A DNA stretch of 64,000 bases from Thermaurantimonas aggregans (GTDB taxonomy: Bacteria > Bacteroidota > Bacteroidia > Flavobacteriales > Schleiferiaceae): positions 62,001 to 126,000 of the forward strand of contig NZ_BHZE01000002.1 in the NCBI RefSeq assembly GCF_003851885.1. Reading direction: 5' to 3'. A program made the translations under genes and the position numbers. The notes under the pieces are model-generated. The model was not told where the DNA came from and made no database searches. It was given only the letters and a program-made list of their open reading frames with translations. This document shows positions 50,554 through 59,775 of this stretch, piece by piece (position 1 is the first letter of the stretch; every line of letters begins with the position of its first letter).

Positions 50554-52872
50554 TTACTGAAGGAGTATTTCTACGCGACGGTCTCTAGGTTGTGCCTTTT
50601 GCAGTGGCTTTACAATCACACCGCCCTTATCTTTTTTTATCCTTGAGGGTTGCACACCTTCCTCTATTAAAATAGTTTTTACATAATCGAGTCTATTTTC
50701 TATTAATCTGAAATTTAATGATTTAGGTCCAGTATTATCGGCATATCCTCTCAGAAGTACAATAGAAGACGTAGAATCTGCCAAGTATCTGGCGATTTCT
50801 CGCAAATGTGATTCTTCTGCGGATGATAGTTTTGCTTTGCCTGATTCGAAATAGATGGCTCCCCGGGTTTTAAATCCTGCTGTTGCTTTTATATCCCATA
50901 TAGGGGAATTATCCTGTTCTGTAATTTCTCTTTTATCTGCTAAATTATCTTCGGTGTTTTCTTTTATGCTTTGATCATCTTGAGTCAATTTTTCCGTATT
51001 TATTTGATTTTCAATAGTTTGAACTTTTTGTGCTAATAGTTCTAAAATTTTTGTTTGTCTTTCTAAAATTTCAACAATGGATTTTTGAGCAGTACTATCT
51101 GTTGTAGTTTGACTTGTATCACTGAAATTTTCTGAAGATCGATTAGGCATTTCTGAGGGCGATACGGAGACGCTATTTGGATTTTTAACCTCATTACTCT
51201 GGCGCAGGGTCGTCGTGGTTGAACTTCTTGTTTTTTTAGCATTTTCAGGTCTTTTTTGTGAAGGAAATAACTCACTGGTCTCACCTACTTTATTCTTATT
51301 TTGAGATGGCTCATTATCCATTGAAAGTTGCTGTTCTATCGAAGGTGGTTCAGAGGTATTTGTTGGCATCAATGCCTGAGGGGTAACTTTCTTAACTTCT
51401 GAAATTTGTTGAGCATTTGTTTGATCGACCTCTTGATTTATTTTAGAATTTTGAGAAGAAAAGGCTGGCTGAATAACAGTTTCTGATGTTGGCCATTCTT
51501 CAATATTTTTTTCTTGATTACTTATCCAAATTTGTAAGCTGTCATTCTGGCTTTTAAGGGTTTTTAATAGATTTTCAAGTGAATATTTTTTAAGCTCAAG
51601 TTGTTCCAAATGATTCGAATAAACGATGTAAATACTGTCGCGCACTTCTTTTGGCAATATAGTATCTAATGCAATTTCATTTTTGTAGTTATTCAAAATG
51701 CGAATGCTATCGTTTATTTCAGAAAGTTTGCTTTCTGCAGTAATTTTTTCGCTTTGCAATTCGCTTATTTTTTGCCGACTTTTTAAGATTTGAATTTCTA
51801 AAATTGCTTTATTCAGATTCACACGAAGATCGCTTATTTGTTTTTGCTGATTTTCTATCACATATATCAATGAATCCGACAGATTAAGGGTAGATAATTG
51901 CCTTTGAGCCATCACTGCCGGGTCGAATTTGCTAGGAGTATTTTCTAATGAGGGTGGCGGTGCGTACCCTCCGATGCTTGGAAATTTCTTCAATCTCCTT
52001 TGACTGCCAAAGCTCCACTGAATACCCACGGAATGAAAAAGGTAACTGTCGCATACAAAATCGTCGCCTCTTTTTGAGGTCGTTTGTCGGCGGTTTGTAG
52101 GATCAGATGCACGTTGCTGCAGTTGGCTGTTGAATTGAGTGGGATAATTCATACTCACATCATCTAAATAATCTGTGGTTGTTACTGTTAGTTGGGTTGA
52201 AAGATTGAGATTAATTTGCCGACTCAATCGTATGCGAAAGCCCAGCTCTAATCTACCTCCGAAAGCTATTGTCTGATAATCAACGCCTTCTGTTTTTAGG
52301 CCAGTGAGTAACGTCTCGTAATCTCCGTTTTGGCGCAAGGCGGGGTTTGAAAGGTTGTAAAAATTCCCTTCATTATCGCGTAAATCCGCGTAAGTTTCAA
52401 AATTGAGCAATACAGCGTGCACTCCAATGTATGGGGCGATAAAGGACCTGTGAGATAACCACTTCAAATTATCGGTCTTAAAAATCAAGCCAATAGAAGC
52501 ATCGTAGATGGAAGTTTCGGCATTGAGCCCACGGTCAAAGAAAGGTGCATCTGTCCAAAGAGTGCCATCGGGTTTTACAAAGCGGTCATTTGCGCTAAAG
52601 CTTACATTTCCAAAGGCCATTTTTAAAGCCCAGGATGGGCTGATGTATCGCTCGAGACTGACTTGCCAAGATGGTAAAGGAATATACTCAGCATTATAGG
52701 TGTATAAATGCCCAATTGATTTCAAGAGATCACCGTCCTCAAAGCGGTAGGGGGTTAGGTCGCCATAATAGGTAGAATAGCCAGTTTGAACGCTAAATCG
52801 CCATTTGTAGGGAAACATTTGGCTATTTAACAAACTAGGAAATAGAAGAAACAGTACAACGAATCGCGTCAT
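50554..52872 (-). CDS. Large outer-membrane OmpA-family protein with barrel, coiled coil and disordered linker
   Basis: A 772-residue exported protein (signal about 1-18). Residues about 20-310 are a barrel with YSTYYGDLTPYRF and DYLDDVSMNYPTQFN strands. Residues about 340-470 are a coiled coil (repeated Lys/Glu/Leu heptads). Residues about 480-650 are Ser/Thr/Asn/Gln-rich and probably disordered. The C-terminal OmpA peptidoglycan-binding domain contains YFESGKAKLSSAEE and RGYADNTGPKSLNFRLIENR. The protein would link outer membrane and murein through a long spacer. ATG 52872 overlaps the stop of the upstream gene (ATGA). Confidence 0.85.
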   Translation of the reverse strand: MTRFVVLFLLFPSLLNSQMFPYKWRFSVQTGYSTYYGDLTPYRFEDGDLLKSIGHLYTYNAEYIPLPSWQVSLERYISPSWALKMAFGNVSFSANDRFVKPDGTLWTDAPFFDRGLNAETSIYDASIGLIFKTDNLKWLSHRSFIAPYIGVHAVLLNFETYADLRDNEGNFYNLSNPALRQNGDYETLLTGLKTEGVDYQTIAFGGRLELGFRIRLSRQINLNLSTQLTVTTTDYLDDVSMNYPTQFNSQLQQRASDPTNRRQTTSKRGDDFVCDSYLFHSVGIQWSFGSQRRLKKFPSIGGYAPPPSLENTPSKFDPAVMAQRQLSTLNLSDSLIYVIENQQKQISDLRVNLNKAILEIQILKSRQKISELQSEKITAESKLSEINDSIRILNNYKNEIALDTILPKEVRDSIYIVYSNHLEQLELKKYSLENLLKTLKSQNDSLQIWISNQEKNIEEWPTSETVIQPAFSSQNSKINQEVDQTNAQQISEVKKVTPQALMPTNTSEPPSIEQQLSMDNEPSQNKNKVGETSELFPSQKRPENAKKTRSSTTTTLRQSNEVKNPNSVSVSPSEMPNRSSENFSDTSQTTTDSTAQKSIVEILERQTKILELLAQKVQTIENQINTEKLTQDDQSIKENTEDNLADKREITEQDNSPIWDIKATAGFKTRGAIYFESGKAKLSSAEESHLREIARYLADSTSSIVLLRGYADNTGPKSLNFRLIENRLDYVKTILIEEGVQPSRIKKDKGGVIVKPLQKAQPRDRRVEILLQ

Positions 52873-54047
52873 CTTTTGCGCTTTTTGTCGAAACCAGCCC
52901 ATACATTTAATTCGATGCTGACACCGCCAAATAAAGCCGCATCGAGCTGAATTTGGCCATCTGAGTTAGCGTCAGACGAAAGCAGTGTGCCGCCAATGTG
53001 GAAACGCGCTACGCGAAAAGCTTTGTATCCTAGCCCAGCATAGATCGGCAAGTTTATTACAGGGCCTGAGTATTTGATTTGTGAAAATTCCAGATCTCTC
53101 AACAAGACGCCTACTGAGAGAGAAGCGTTGCCCAGATAGCGGGCAAACGTCTTGTTAGCCAGAGGAATAGAGATTCCTACGTATGGGGATGTGTCGTACA
53201 CCAGATTGCTAAAATTGCCCTCCCAGTATACGAATCCATAGCCAAAGTTGATGGGAATGGAACCAGGTAATTGCTCTGTCACAGCTACGGAGGTGCGTTC
53301 TTCTCTCAGAATGAGCATGTTGTCACTCAAAAATTGAGTTGCCTCACTTTGAACCAATTCGATCAGCTCTTGGATGAGTTTTTCGGCGTATGCTACGCGT
53401 TGCGATTCCTCTTTGCTCTTTTTCGCAATGTTAAATCGAGCATTGCTTAGACTTTCACTTTCTATTTGTCGGATTTTTGCCAATACAAGACTGCTGAATC
53501 TGTCGAAAGTTCGACCAGTTGTATGTCTGAACTCTTGTAATCCCTCAGCTATTAGGGCATTAAGTGTTTTCAATAGTTGATTGGGCGATTGTAATCCGAT
53601 GATGCTGTTGCGTCGGTAGATATAATTTGATCGGATTGCAGCTTCTAAATTGGCATTGAGAGAGAGTTGTAGTGCTCTTAACTGTTCAGGAGTGGCTTTT
53701 GTAAAGTATTGAAAGGTAAAAAAATATTGCCTCCCGCTGCGTAAGGGATCGAGCTGAATTTCAAATCGATCGACTTTCATGTCGAAAGGTCGCTGATAGA
53801 ATCCGATGTAATAGGGTTTGTTTTTTTCAGATTTTTCGTATAAAATTAATTCTACCCTATGTACTTCCTCTGGCAAAAGACCGACAATCTTAATTGGCTC
53901 TTCAGCTGGAAGCTCGGCTCCTCCAAAGAGCTGATTTTTAAGAATATCAAATGTGATTGTTCGAATATTGGACTGCCCTATCAGATCGCCAGATGTAAGA
54001 AAAAGTAAAATAATTATAGAAAAGATGTAGAAGGTTAATTTTTTCAT
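52869..54047 (-). CDS. Exported protein of unknown function, paired with the OmpA-like gene
   Basis: A 392-residue protein with signal peptide (MKKLTFYIFSIIILLFLTSG). Residues about 30-120 are beta-rich; about 125-245 form a helical, charged region; about 250-385 look like short outer-membrane barrel strands (NFGYGFVYWEGNFSNLVYD; YVGISIPLANKTFARYL). No known domain was recognised. Its stop overlaps the OmpA-like ATG, so the two proteins are made together and probably act together. Confidence 0.7.
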   Translation of the reverse strand: MKKLTFYIFSIIILLFLTSGDLIGQSNIRTITFDILKNQLFGGAELPAEEPIKIVGLLPEEVHRVELILYEKSEKNKPYYIGFYQRPFDMKVDRFEIQLDPLRSGRQYFFTFQYFTKATPEQLRALQLSLNANLEAAIRSNYIYRRNSIIGLQSPNQLLKTLNALIAEGLQEFRHTTGRTFDRFSSLVLAKIRQIESESLSNARFNIAKKSKEESQRVAYAEKLIQELIELVQSEATQFLSDNMLILREERTSVAVTEQLPGSIPINFGYGFVYWEGNFSNLVYDTSPYVGISIPLANKTFARYLGNASLSVGVLLRDLEFSQIKYSGPVINLPIYAGLGYKAFRVARFHIGGTLLSSDANSDGQIQLDAALFGGVSIELNVWAGFDKKRKR

Positions 54048-54195
54048 CTATCAATTTTTGACGCAATTTAAACAAATTCTCGATGGGTATTTTAAAAGTT
54101 TGTTCGAACGGATTACTCTGAATTTCTCATACTAAAATTTTATTGTAAAAAAATGAAATGTAGGAATCTCACTTATGTGAGGCAACTCAATAAAC

Positions 54196-54203
54196 TATCT
54201 TTG
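54196..54203 (+). promoter_or_regulatory. Promoter -7 box of the 2OG-Fe(II) oxygenase gene
   Basis: TATCTTTG matches TAnnTTTG, 18 bases before ATG 54222, and lies inside a longer possible frame starting at 54153, which argues against that longer start. Confidence 0.5.
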
Positions 54204-54221
54204 CCCAAACATTTTGAAGAA

Positions 54222-55034
54222 ATGCAACCAATCTCCTCCATTATAAATCCCGAAGTTTTAAACCAAAAGGAAAAATTATCCAAACTTTTTAAAGAGGCAC
54301 AGCCCTGCAGGCATGTAGCTATTGAAAACTTTTTAAATCCGCAAATTGCAGATCAACTCTTTGAAAATTTTCCTCCATTTGAAACCTTGAATGTAAAGCG
54401 CAAGAGCATAAACGAAGATAAAGCTGAGGACTACCACTTCGAGCGCTGGCACCCAATATTTTCCCAAGTAAGAGATGCCGTGCAAAGCGAAGAATTTTGC
54501 ACTTGGCTGAGTGAGATGACCGGAGTAGAAGGCCTGAGATCTACCGATGATAGCCTGGGAAGTGGGTTACATCAGGGTAAAAATGGCAGTTTTGTAGATG
54601 TGCATGTAGATGTAAACATGAATCCTGAAAAGGGCCTATGGCGACGAATTAATCTGTTGATTTACCTCAATAAATATTGGAAACCTGAATACGGTGGAGA
54701 TTTAGAGCTCTGGGATGTGGAAATGAAGAAATGTGTGAAAAAAATTCCACCTTTTCACAATGTGGCTGTAATTTTTTATACCGACGATAATTCGCCTCAT
54801 GGATATAGTCGCATTCATGTGCCTGAGCACGAAAGCAGAAAGTCTTTTTATACCTATTACTATACTCCAATCGGTGAAGGTTTTACTTATCGCGATTCCA
54901 AATTCTTGCCTCGACCGGATGAAAGTTTGGGTAAAAAATTGATTACCAATGTAAAAGAAACAATTAAAATCAACACAAAACGCGCATTAAAATTTCTTGG
55001 CGTTAAAAAACTTGATTTTCAGGATAAAAATTAA
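54222..55034 (+). CDS. 2-oxoglutarate/Fe(II)-dependent oxygenase, prolyl-hydroxylase-like
   Basis: A 270-residue protein. The iron triad is seen as His-x-Asp in VDVHVDVNMNP and a distal His in NSPHGYSRIH, with the 2OG-binding Arg in ESRKSFYTYYYTP. The double-stranded beta-helix core also contains INLLIYLNKYWKPEYGGDLELW. The substrate may be a protein or a small molecule, unknown. The start at 54222 is preferred on promoter grounds over 54153. No biosynthetic cluster is adjacent. Confidence 0.85.
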   Translation: MQPISSIINPEVLNQKEKLSKLFKEAQPCRHVAIENFLNPQIADQLFENFPPFETLNVKRKSINEDKAEDYHFERWHPIFSQVRDAVQSEEFCTWLSEMTGVEGLRSTDDSLGSGLHQGKNGSFVDVHVDVNMNPEKGLWRRINLLIYLNKYWKPEYGGDLELWDVEMKKCVKKIPPFHNVAVIFYTDDNSPHGYSRIHVPEHESRKSFYTYYYTPIGEGFTYRDSKFLPRPDESLGKKLITNVKETIKINTKRALKFLGVKKLDFQDKN

Positions 55035-55089
55035 TAAGGCACTTCGTTAGTTGTAATTTGTTTTCATATTTGTCTAGGAATTTGTGCAA

Positions 55090-55488
55090 ATGAATGTTTT
55101 GATCATTGACGATAATCAAATCGACTTATTAATAAACCAGCGAGTTGTAAAGAATTTAATGCCAGAGGCTGAGATAAAATCCTGTATATCTGCTATCGAC
55201 GCTCTCAAGTATTTGGAGTATCTTCATATAAATCAAGAATTCGAAAAATTGCCGGATATCATTCTGCTCGATATCCGCATGCCCATAATGGATGGCTTTG
55301 AATTTTTAGAAAAGCTCAATGAATCACCAAGTCTGAAGCTAAAAATACCAAAGGTATTACTGGTCACTTCATCCATTGATCCATTGGACGTTCAGCGCTC
55401 AAATGAGCATCCCTTAGTAAAGGGTTTTATCGGAAAACCCCTGAAAATGAACGCGCTACAAGAAATAATTAATAAGCTAAATTTTTAA
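55090..55488 (+). CDS. Single-domain response regulator (receiver only)
   Basis: A 132-residue receiver domain. The acidic pair is in VLIIDDNQID, the phospho-accepting Asp in ILLDIRMPIMDGFEFLEKL, the Thr/Ser position in VLLVTSSID and the Lys in FIGKPLKMNAL. It lacks an output domain, so it probably acts by protein contact. No histidine kinase is adjacent. It overlaps the convergent mnmD gene by 12 bases. Confidence 0.9.
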   Translation: MNVLIIDDNQIDLLINQRVVKNLMPEAEIKSCISAIDALKYLEYLHINQEFEKLPDIILLDIRMPIMDGFEFLEKLNESPSLKLKIPKVLLVTSSIDPLDVQRSNEHPLVKGFIGKPLKMNALQEIINKLNF

Positions 55489-56145
55489 AGCTCTGAGCAT
55501 TTCTCTTTTACCAGGCGGCCCCGGAATTTTTTCTACTTGAAAACCCACTTCTTTCAATGCGCGTCGTACGTCTCCCTTAGCAGAGTATGTAACCCAAACG
55601 CCTGGCGTACGCAGCATTTCAAAGCATTTGCCCATTGCTTCTACAGTCCACAATTCAGGTTGGGCTGATGGGCTAAAGGCATCGAAATATATCAGATCGA
55701 TGCAATTTGCCTCAGGATGGAAGTTTTCAAAGGCAGTATGTATCAACTCAATTTTAAAATTTTCTGAAACGCGTGAAAATGACTCCGCATTAAATGTGTG
55801 AAAGGCAGTAAACTGCACTTCATCTAAACCAAGCAAGTCAATGTAATTCAATTTTTTAGCAGTTTCTGCATCAATGGGAAACAGATCCACAGCCTTGTAG
55901 TCAACCAAGAGTTGCCGTTTTAAAGTCTCTAAAAAGGTAAGCACGGCATTTAGACCTGTACCATACCCCATCTCGAAAATGTGCAGATTTTCCTTAGGGA
56001 ATTTTTCGAGGTAATACAGCAGACCCTCTTTAATAAAAACATGCATAGACTCCTGAATGGCGCCATGCATGCTGTGATACGATTGCTGTAGGTGGGTATT
56101 TATGAGGGTAGAAGAACCGTCTTTAGTTTCTGCGAGTTGAAACAT
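55477..56145 (-). CDS. mnmD: tRNA 5-methylaminomethyl-2-thiouridine-34 methyltransferase MnmD
   Basis: A 222-residue enzyme equal to the N-terminal methyltransferase part of MnmC; the FAD-dependent C-terminal oxidase is absent, which is the stand-alone form. Visible features are YHSMHGAIQESMHVF, FEMGYGTGLNAVLT (SAM motif), LIYFDAFSPSAQPELWT and GPPGKREM. It completes mnm5s2U at the wobble position. It is the last gene of an overlapping run with the cytochrome and DUF4920 genes. Confidence 0.88.
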   Translation of the reverse strand: MFQLAETKDGSSTLINTHLQQSYHSMHGAIQESMHVFIKEGLLYYLEKFPKENLHIFEMGYGTGLNAVLTFLETLKRQLLVDYKAVDLFPIDAETAKKLNYIDLLGLDEVQFTAFHTFNAESFSRVSENFKIELIHTAFENFHPEANCIDLIYFDAFSPSAQPELWTVEAMGKCFEMLRTPGVWVTYSAKGDVRRALKEVGFQVEKIPGPPGKREMLRALKI

Positions 56146-56611
56146 GTTCCGGCAGATCGACGTAGAGTTTTTTAATACGCGGAATTGGGCCCTGACAGAA
56201 CTGTTGATGACAATTCACGCAGTTGCTTACCAGTGTGTTAAAAGCAGCGGGTTTTTCAGCTTCAGGCGCTTCTTTGAAGTTTTTTACCGATTCGATCCAC
56301 GCTGTAGCCATTGGGTGAAATACTTCGGTGATTTCTTCTGGGTCTGTAGCCTCGGCTGTGTGCAGCTGGTTGAGCCATTCAGGTACTTCAATCGACGAAT
56401 AATCACCGGCTTCTACGGATTTTTTCCATTGTGCAGTGAGCTTGTCCATGCGTCGCATCAAGAGGGCAAGCTCCGACATTTCAGGTCTTTTGTGCAAGTC
56501 TGCATCCTTTTCGTTCACAGCATTTTTCGACTCAGAACTGCACGAATAAAAAAGCGCTCCTGCTAAGAGCGCTGTGAACAAGATGAATTTTTTATTTAAT
56601 AATGACACCAT
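56123..56611 (-). CDS. Monohaem cytochrome c-like lipoprotein
   Basis: A 162-residue predicted lipoprotein (lipobox Cys in GALFYSCSS). The mature part is helical with one haem-binding site CVNCH near the C-terminus (about residue 135), the layout of a cytochrome c-prime-type four-helix bundle. The haem would be attached by the Ccm system, whose genes are in this window. It overlaps DUF4920 upstream (20 bases) and mnmD downstream (23 bases). Confidence 0.75.
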   Translation of the reverse strand: MVSLLNKKFILFTALLAGALFYSCSSESKNAVNEKDADLHKRPEMSELALLMRRMDKLTAQWKKSVEAGDYSSIEVPEWLNQLHTAEATDPEEITEVFHPMATAWIESVKNFKEAPEAEKPAAFNTLVSNCVNCHQQFCQGPIPRIKKLYVDLPEHVSTRRN

Positions 56612-57092
56612 TGGCCATAAAGGTTATGCTAGTATCGGGCTGGGTGATGGCGGCAATTTCTTCAGCCGACTTTCCGGCGTCTTGAGCTTTGTGGCGGAGC
56701 CATTCTACATCTTGTACTTCGAGTTTAGCATATCCTTCCATGATGGCTGTATAACCGGCTGAATTTTTCGGAACAAAGAATTCGTAATCTTTAAAACGTA
56801 CCACCATAGTTTTTCCATTTCCTAGGTCTACATCCATCCAGCAACCTTTCTTCTGACAGCATTCGTTTATCGTTCCGCGTACTTTTACAAATACAGAATC
56901 ACCTTCTTTAAGCATAGTGAGCAGTTCGGATGCTTCTATTGCCCCTTCTTCAGTAATTTTTTCTCCAAAAAAACCGGTAGGAGATTCCTCTGATGTTTCT
57001 GGTTCTGTAGTTTCTGTCGTCTCTGTTTTGTTTGTACAAGCTATGGCTAAAAGGAGCATTCCTGTAATTGCAAAGTACTTTAACATTTTCAT
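56592..57092 (-). CDS. DUF4920 lipoprotein
   Basis: A 166-residue predicted lipoprotein (MKMLKYFAITGMLLLAIAC) with a Thr/Glu-rich linker, then a DUF4920 domain. The domain has ECCQKKGCWMDVDLGNGKTM and FKDYEFFVPKNSAGYTAIMEG; three cysteines in CCxxxGC suggest a metal or redox role, not established. ATG 57092 is 15 bases downstream of a TAAGTTTG -7 box. It heads the operon with the monohaem cytochrome and mnmD. Confidence 0.78.
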   Translation of the reverse strand: MKMLKYFAITGMLLLAIACTNKTETTETTEPETSEESPTGFFGEKITEEGAIEASELLTMLKEGDSVFVKVRGTINECCQKKGCWMDVDLGNGKTMVVRFKDYEFFVPKNSAGYTAIMEGYAKLEVQDVEWLRHKAQDAGKSAEEIAAITQPDTSITFMANGVIIK

Positions 57093-57106
57093 TTTAAAAT
57101 TTTCTG

Positions 57107-57114
57107 CAAACTTA
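57107..57114 (-). promoter_or_regulatory. Promoter -7 box of the DUF4920-cytochrome-mnmD operon
   Basis: The minus strand reads TAAGTTTG, matching TAnnTTTG, 14 bases before the DUF4920 ATG. Confidence 0.5.
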
Positions 57115-57140
57115 TGCCGATTGGTGAAATTATTAAACAG

Positions 57141-57174
57141 TTGCCCCCACAAAAACCTTCACAACTTACCTTTG
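57141..57174 (+). promoter_or_regulatory. Promoter of ilvE
   Basis: TTG at 57141-57143 and TACCTTTG at 57167-57174 with a 23-base spacer. It is divergent from the DUF4920 promoter. Confidence 0.55.
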
Positions 57175-57214
57175 TCGAGGGGACAACGAACTTTTTGTAA
57201 TACTATTCTACAAA

Positions 57215-58267
57215 ATGAAGATTTCAAAAGTTAATCAATCAAGGATTAATGAGGTTGATTTTTCCAATCTTCCATTTGGAAAAGTCTTTACTGACCACAT
57301 GCTCATCTGCACTTACGAAAATGGCCAATGGGGAGAACCTGAAATACGTCCATATGGACCGATTCCCATGTCGCCAGCTACACATGCCTTGCACTATGGG
57401 CAAGCTGTATTTGAAGGAATGAAAGCCTATCGAAAAGACAATGGCGTGGTGAGTATTTTTCGTCCGGAAGCAAATTTTCAAAGGCTCAATCGGAGTGCTG
57501 AGCGCATGACAATACCTCCTGTGCCTAGAGAGCTTTTTATGGATGGTCTTATTCAGCTCATTCAATTAGACTACGACTGGGTGCCGGCAGGAGAGGATAT
57601 ATCACTGTATATCAGGCCTTTTTTGTATGCATCTTCTGAATTCATAGCCGCTAGACCCTCTGAATCTTACGTTTTTTGCATTTTGCTCAGCCCTTCGGGT
57701 CCTTACTACAGCGGTGCTGTGAAGGTTAAAATCGAAGAAAAATTCGTGCGTTCGGCTGATGGTGGGGTGGGATTTGCTAAAGCCGCTGGAAACTACGGTG
57801 CAGCTTTTTACCCAACACGACTCGCACAAGAGGCCGGCTTTACTCAAATCATTTGGACGGATCACAAGAATCATCAGCTTATCGAGGAGTCAGGCACCAT
57901 GAATGTGGCTATGGTGATCGATGGCGTTTTTCGAACACCTGCTCTCAGCGATCGCATTTTGGCGGGAATTACTCGAGACAGCATTCTCACCATGCTGCGC
58001 GATCAAGGCTATCCCGTACAGGAAGGTCCTGTAACGGTGGACGAGTTACTCACTGCTGCTCGCGAGGGCAGACTCAACGAAATGTTTGGCATGGGTACAG
58101 CTGCTGTAATCAGTCCGATTTCTCATATTGGCTATCGTGGTCAGATTGTTGAAGTGCCTACACCTACTGATGGATTGTCAGTTTCGATCAAAAAAGCACT
58201 TTCAGATATTCGATTAGGTCGCACTGCCGATAAGTACGGCTGGATGCACGACGTGTTTAGACCATGA
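57215..58267 (+). CDS. ilvE: Branched-chain amino acid aminotransferase
   Basis: A 350-residue fold-type IV PLP enzyme. The N-terminal HALHYGQAVFEGMKAYR and the catalytic-lysine strand GFAKAAGNYGAAFYPT are typical of the large BCAT subfamily, as are WTDHKNHQLIEESGTMNV and GMGTAAVISPI. It exchanges amino groups between Leu/Ile/Val and 2-oxoglutarate in synthesis or breakdown. It stands alone, apart from other ilv/leu genes. Confidence 0.95.
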   Translation: MKISKVNQSRINEVDFSNLPFGKVFTDHMLICTYENGQWGEPEIRPYGPIPMSPATHALHYGQAVFEGMKAYRKDNGVVSIFRPEANFQRLNRSAERMTIPPVPRELFMDGLIQLIQLDYDWVPAGEDISLYIRPFLYASSEFIAARPSESYVFCILLSPSGPYYSGAVKVKIEEKFVRSADGGVGFAKAAGNYGAAFYPTRLAQEAGFTQIIWTDHKNHQLIEESGTMNVAMVIDGVFRTPALSDRILAGITRDSILTMLRDQGYPVQEGPVTVDELLTAAREGRLNEMFGMGTAAVISPISHIGYRGQIVEVPTPTDGLSVSIKKALSDIRLGRTADKYGWMHDVFRP

Positions 58268-58299
58268 TATTTTTGAGAAGTGACTTTAAACGGCACTTC

Positions 58300-59775
58300 T
58301 TACATGGTTTTGAGCTTTTTGCGATCGATTTTACCCGTGTCGCTTTTGGGCAAAGATTCCAGTATTACCAAATGCTTGGGTATTTTGTATTTAGCCAAAC
58401 CTTTTTCGCAAAACGCTTTCAGCGCTGGATAATCGAGCGTGTATCCTGGCTTGAGTGAAATAAACGCTTTGCCGGTTTCACCCCATTTTTCGTCAGGCAC
58501 ACCTATCACTGCCACTTCAGCCACCGCTTCGTGCGTAAGAATGTACTTCTCCACTTCTGCAGGATATACATTTTCGCCACCAGAGATGTACATATTTTTA
58601 ATTCGATCAACCACATACAGATAGCCCTCTTCATCCCTTCGCAGGATGTCGCCCGTCTTAAACCAGCCCTCCGAAATGCTGCTTCGGGTAGCTTCATCGT
58701 TTTTCCAAAATCCGGGTGTTACAATGGGACCTTTAAGCCACAGTTCACCTGTGCCTTTGCCATTTACAGTGTTGCCTTCGCCATCTACGAGTTTATACTC
58801 CACATAGAAATTGACAAACCCTATGGAGCCTCGCTTGCGAATGGCATCATCTTCAGGAAGAGAGGTGATGTTGGGTCCGCATTCCGTCAATCCATAGCCT
58901 TGACGAATGGGTACCCCTTTTTCGGCCCAAATTTGAATAAGTGGGATGGGCAGTGGCTCACCCCCAACGATAAAATATTTCAAATGAGTAAAGGTGGCTT
59001 CTTTAAACTTGTTTGTCTCCGCCAGCATGCGCACCATCGTAGGCACAAGCATAAAGAGGGTGATATTCCTTTCAACCAATACCTCAAGGCACATTTCAGG
59101 GTCAAACTTTTTCATAAGATATACTGAGCCTCCAAAGTGGAGTAGGGGAGTGAGCAGCACATTCCAACCACCTGTGTGAAAAGGAGGTGTCACAATCAAA
59201 GTGCTGTCGTCAGAGTGTACTTTAAGCCGAAGAGCCGTATTTACACTGTTCCAAAAGAGCATTTTGTGCGTGTAGAGAGCGCCTTTAGGAGCTCCAGTGG
59301 TACCGCTGGTGTAGAGAATGAAAATAGGGTCGTCTTCGGATAAATGAGTGCTGTATTTTAAATCTGTAGTGCCGGCAATTTGAAGGTCAAAGAGCCCTTC
59401 GATCGGTTTGTGAACTAAAGAGATACCGGCCTGATTCCATAGTTGGTTGTATTCATTTGATACAAATACCAGCGAACATTCTGCGTTAGAAACGATGTAG
59501 GCAATTTCGCGCGGTGCGAGTCTATAGTTCAGTGGCACCAATACAAAGCCAGCCTTTTGTGCAGCAAAAAACAGAGCGACATATTCGGCGCAAAATGCTG
59601 AAAGTACCCCGATGCGATCTCCTTTTTTTATTCCCTCAGCCAAAAGATAAATGCCGATTTTTTCGGCATAGTCGTTTAGCTTTTTAAATGTAAAGGTTCT
59701 ACCGGTGTCAACTTCTACAACGGCTGGCTTATTGGGGGAGTAAATGTTCCATTTTTTCGACCAATCAAGCTCCAT
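58300..59775 (-). CDS. Acyl-CoA synthetase (AMP-binding, fatty-acid or aryl acid CoA ligase)
   Basis: A 491-residue ANL-family enzyme. The P-loop motif is LYTSGTTGAPKGALYTHK (A3), A5 is QGYGLTECGPN, A7 is WFKTGDILRRDEEGYLYVVDR, and the catalytic Lys is in DTGKIDRKKL (A10). It activates a carboxylic acid as acyl-AMP and then CoA ester; the acid chain length is not readable. It converges with ilvE. A 7-bp hairpin (AGAAGTG/CACTTCT, 58275-58299) sits between the two stops and might end transcription weakly. Confidence 0.88.
   Translation of the reverse strand: MELDWSKKWNIYSPNKPAVVEVDTGRTFTFKKLNDYAEKIGIYLLAEGIKKGDRIGVLSAFCAEYVALFFAAQKAGFVLVPLNYRLAPREIAYIVSNAECSLVFVSNEYNQLWNQAGISLVHKPIEGLFDLQIAGTTDLKYSTHLSEDDPIFILYTSGTTGAPKGALYTHKMLFWNSVNTALRLKVHSDDSTLIVTPPFHTGGWNVLLTPLLHFGGSVYLMKKFDPEMCLEVLVERNITLFMLVPTMVRMLAETNKFKEATFTHLKYFIVGGEPLPIPLIQIWAEKGVPIRQGYGLTECGPNITSLPEDDAIRKRGSIGFVNFYVEYKLVDGEGNTVNGKGTGELWLKGPIVTPGFWKNDEATRSSISEGWFKTGDILRRDEEGYLYVVDRIKNMYISGGENVYPAEVEKYILTHEAVAEVAVIGVPDEKWGETGKAFISLKPGYTLDYPALKAFCEKGLAKYKIPKHLVILESLPKSDTGKIDRKKLKTM

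Noticed and set aside
58268-58299. Strong bidirectional terminator between ilvE and the acyl-CoA synthetase
   Set aside because: A 7-bp hairpin exists but has no good T-tract on either side, so it is mentioned only as weak.
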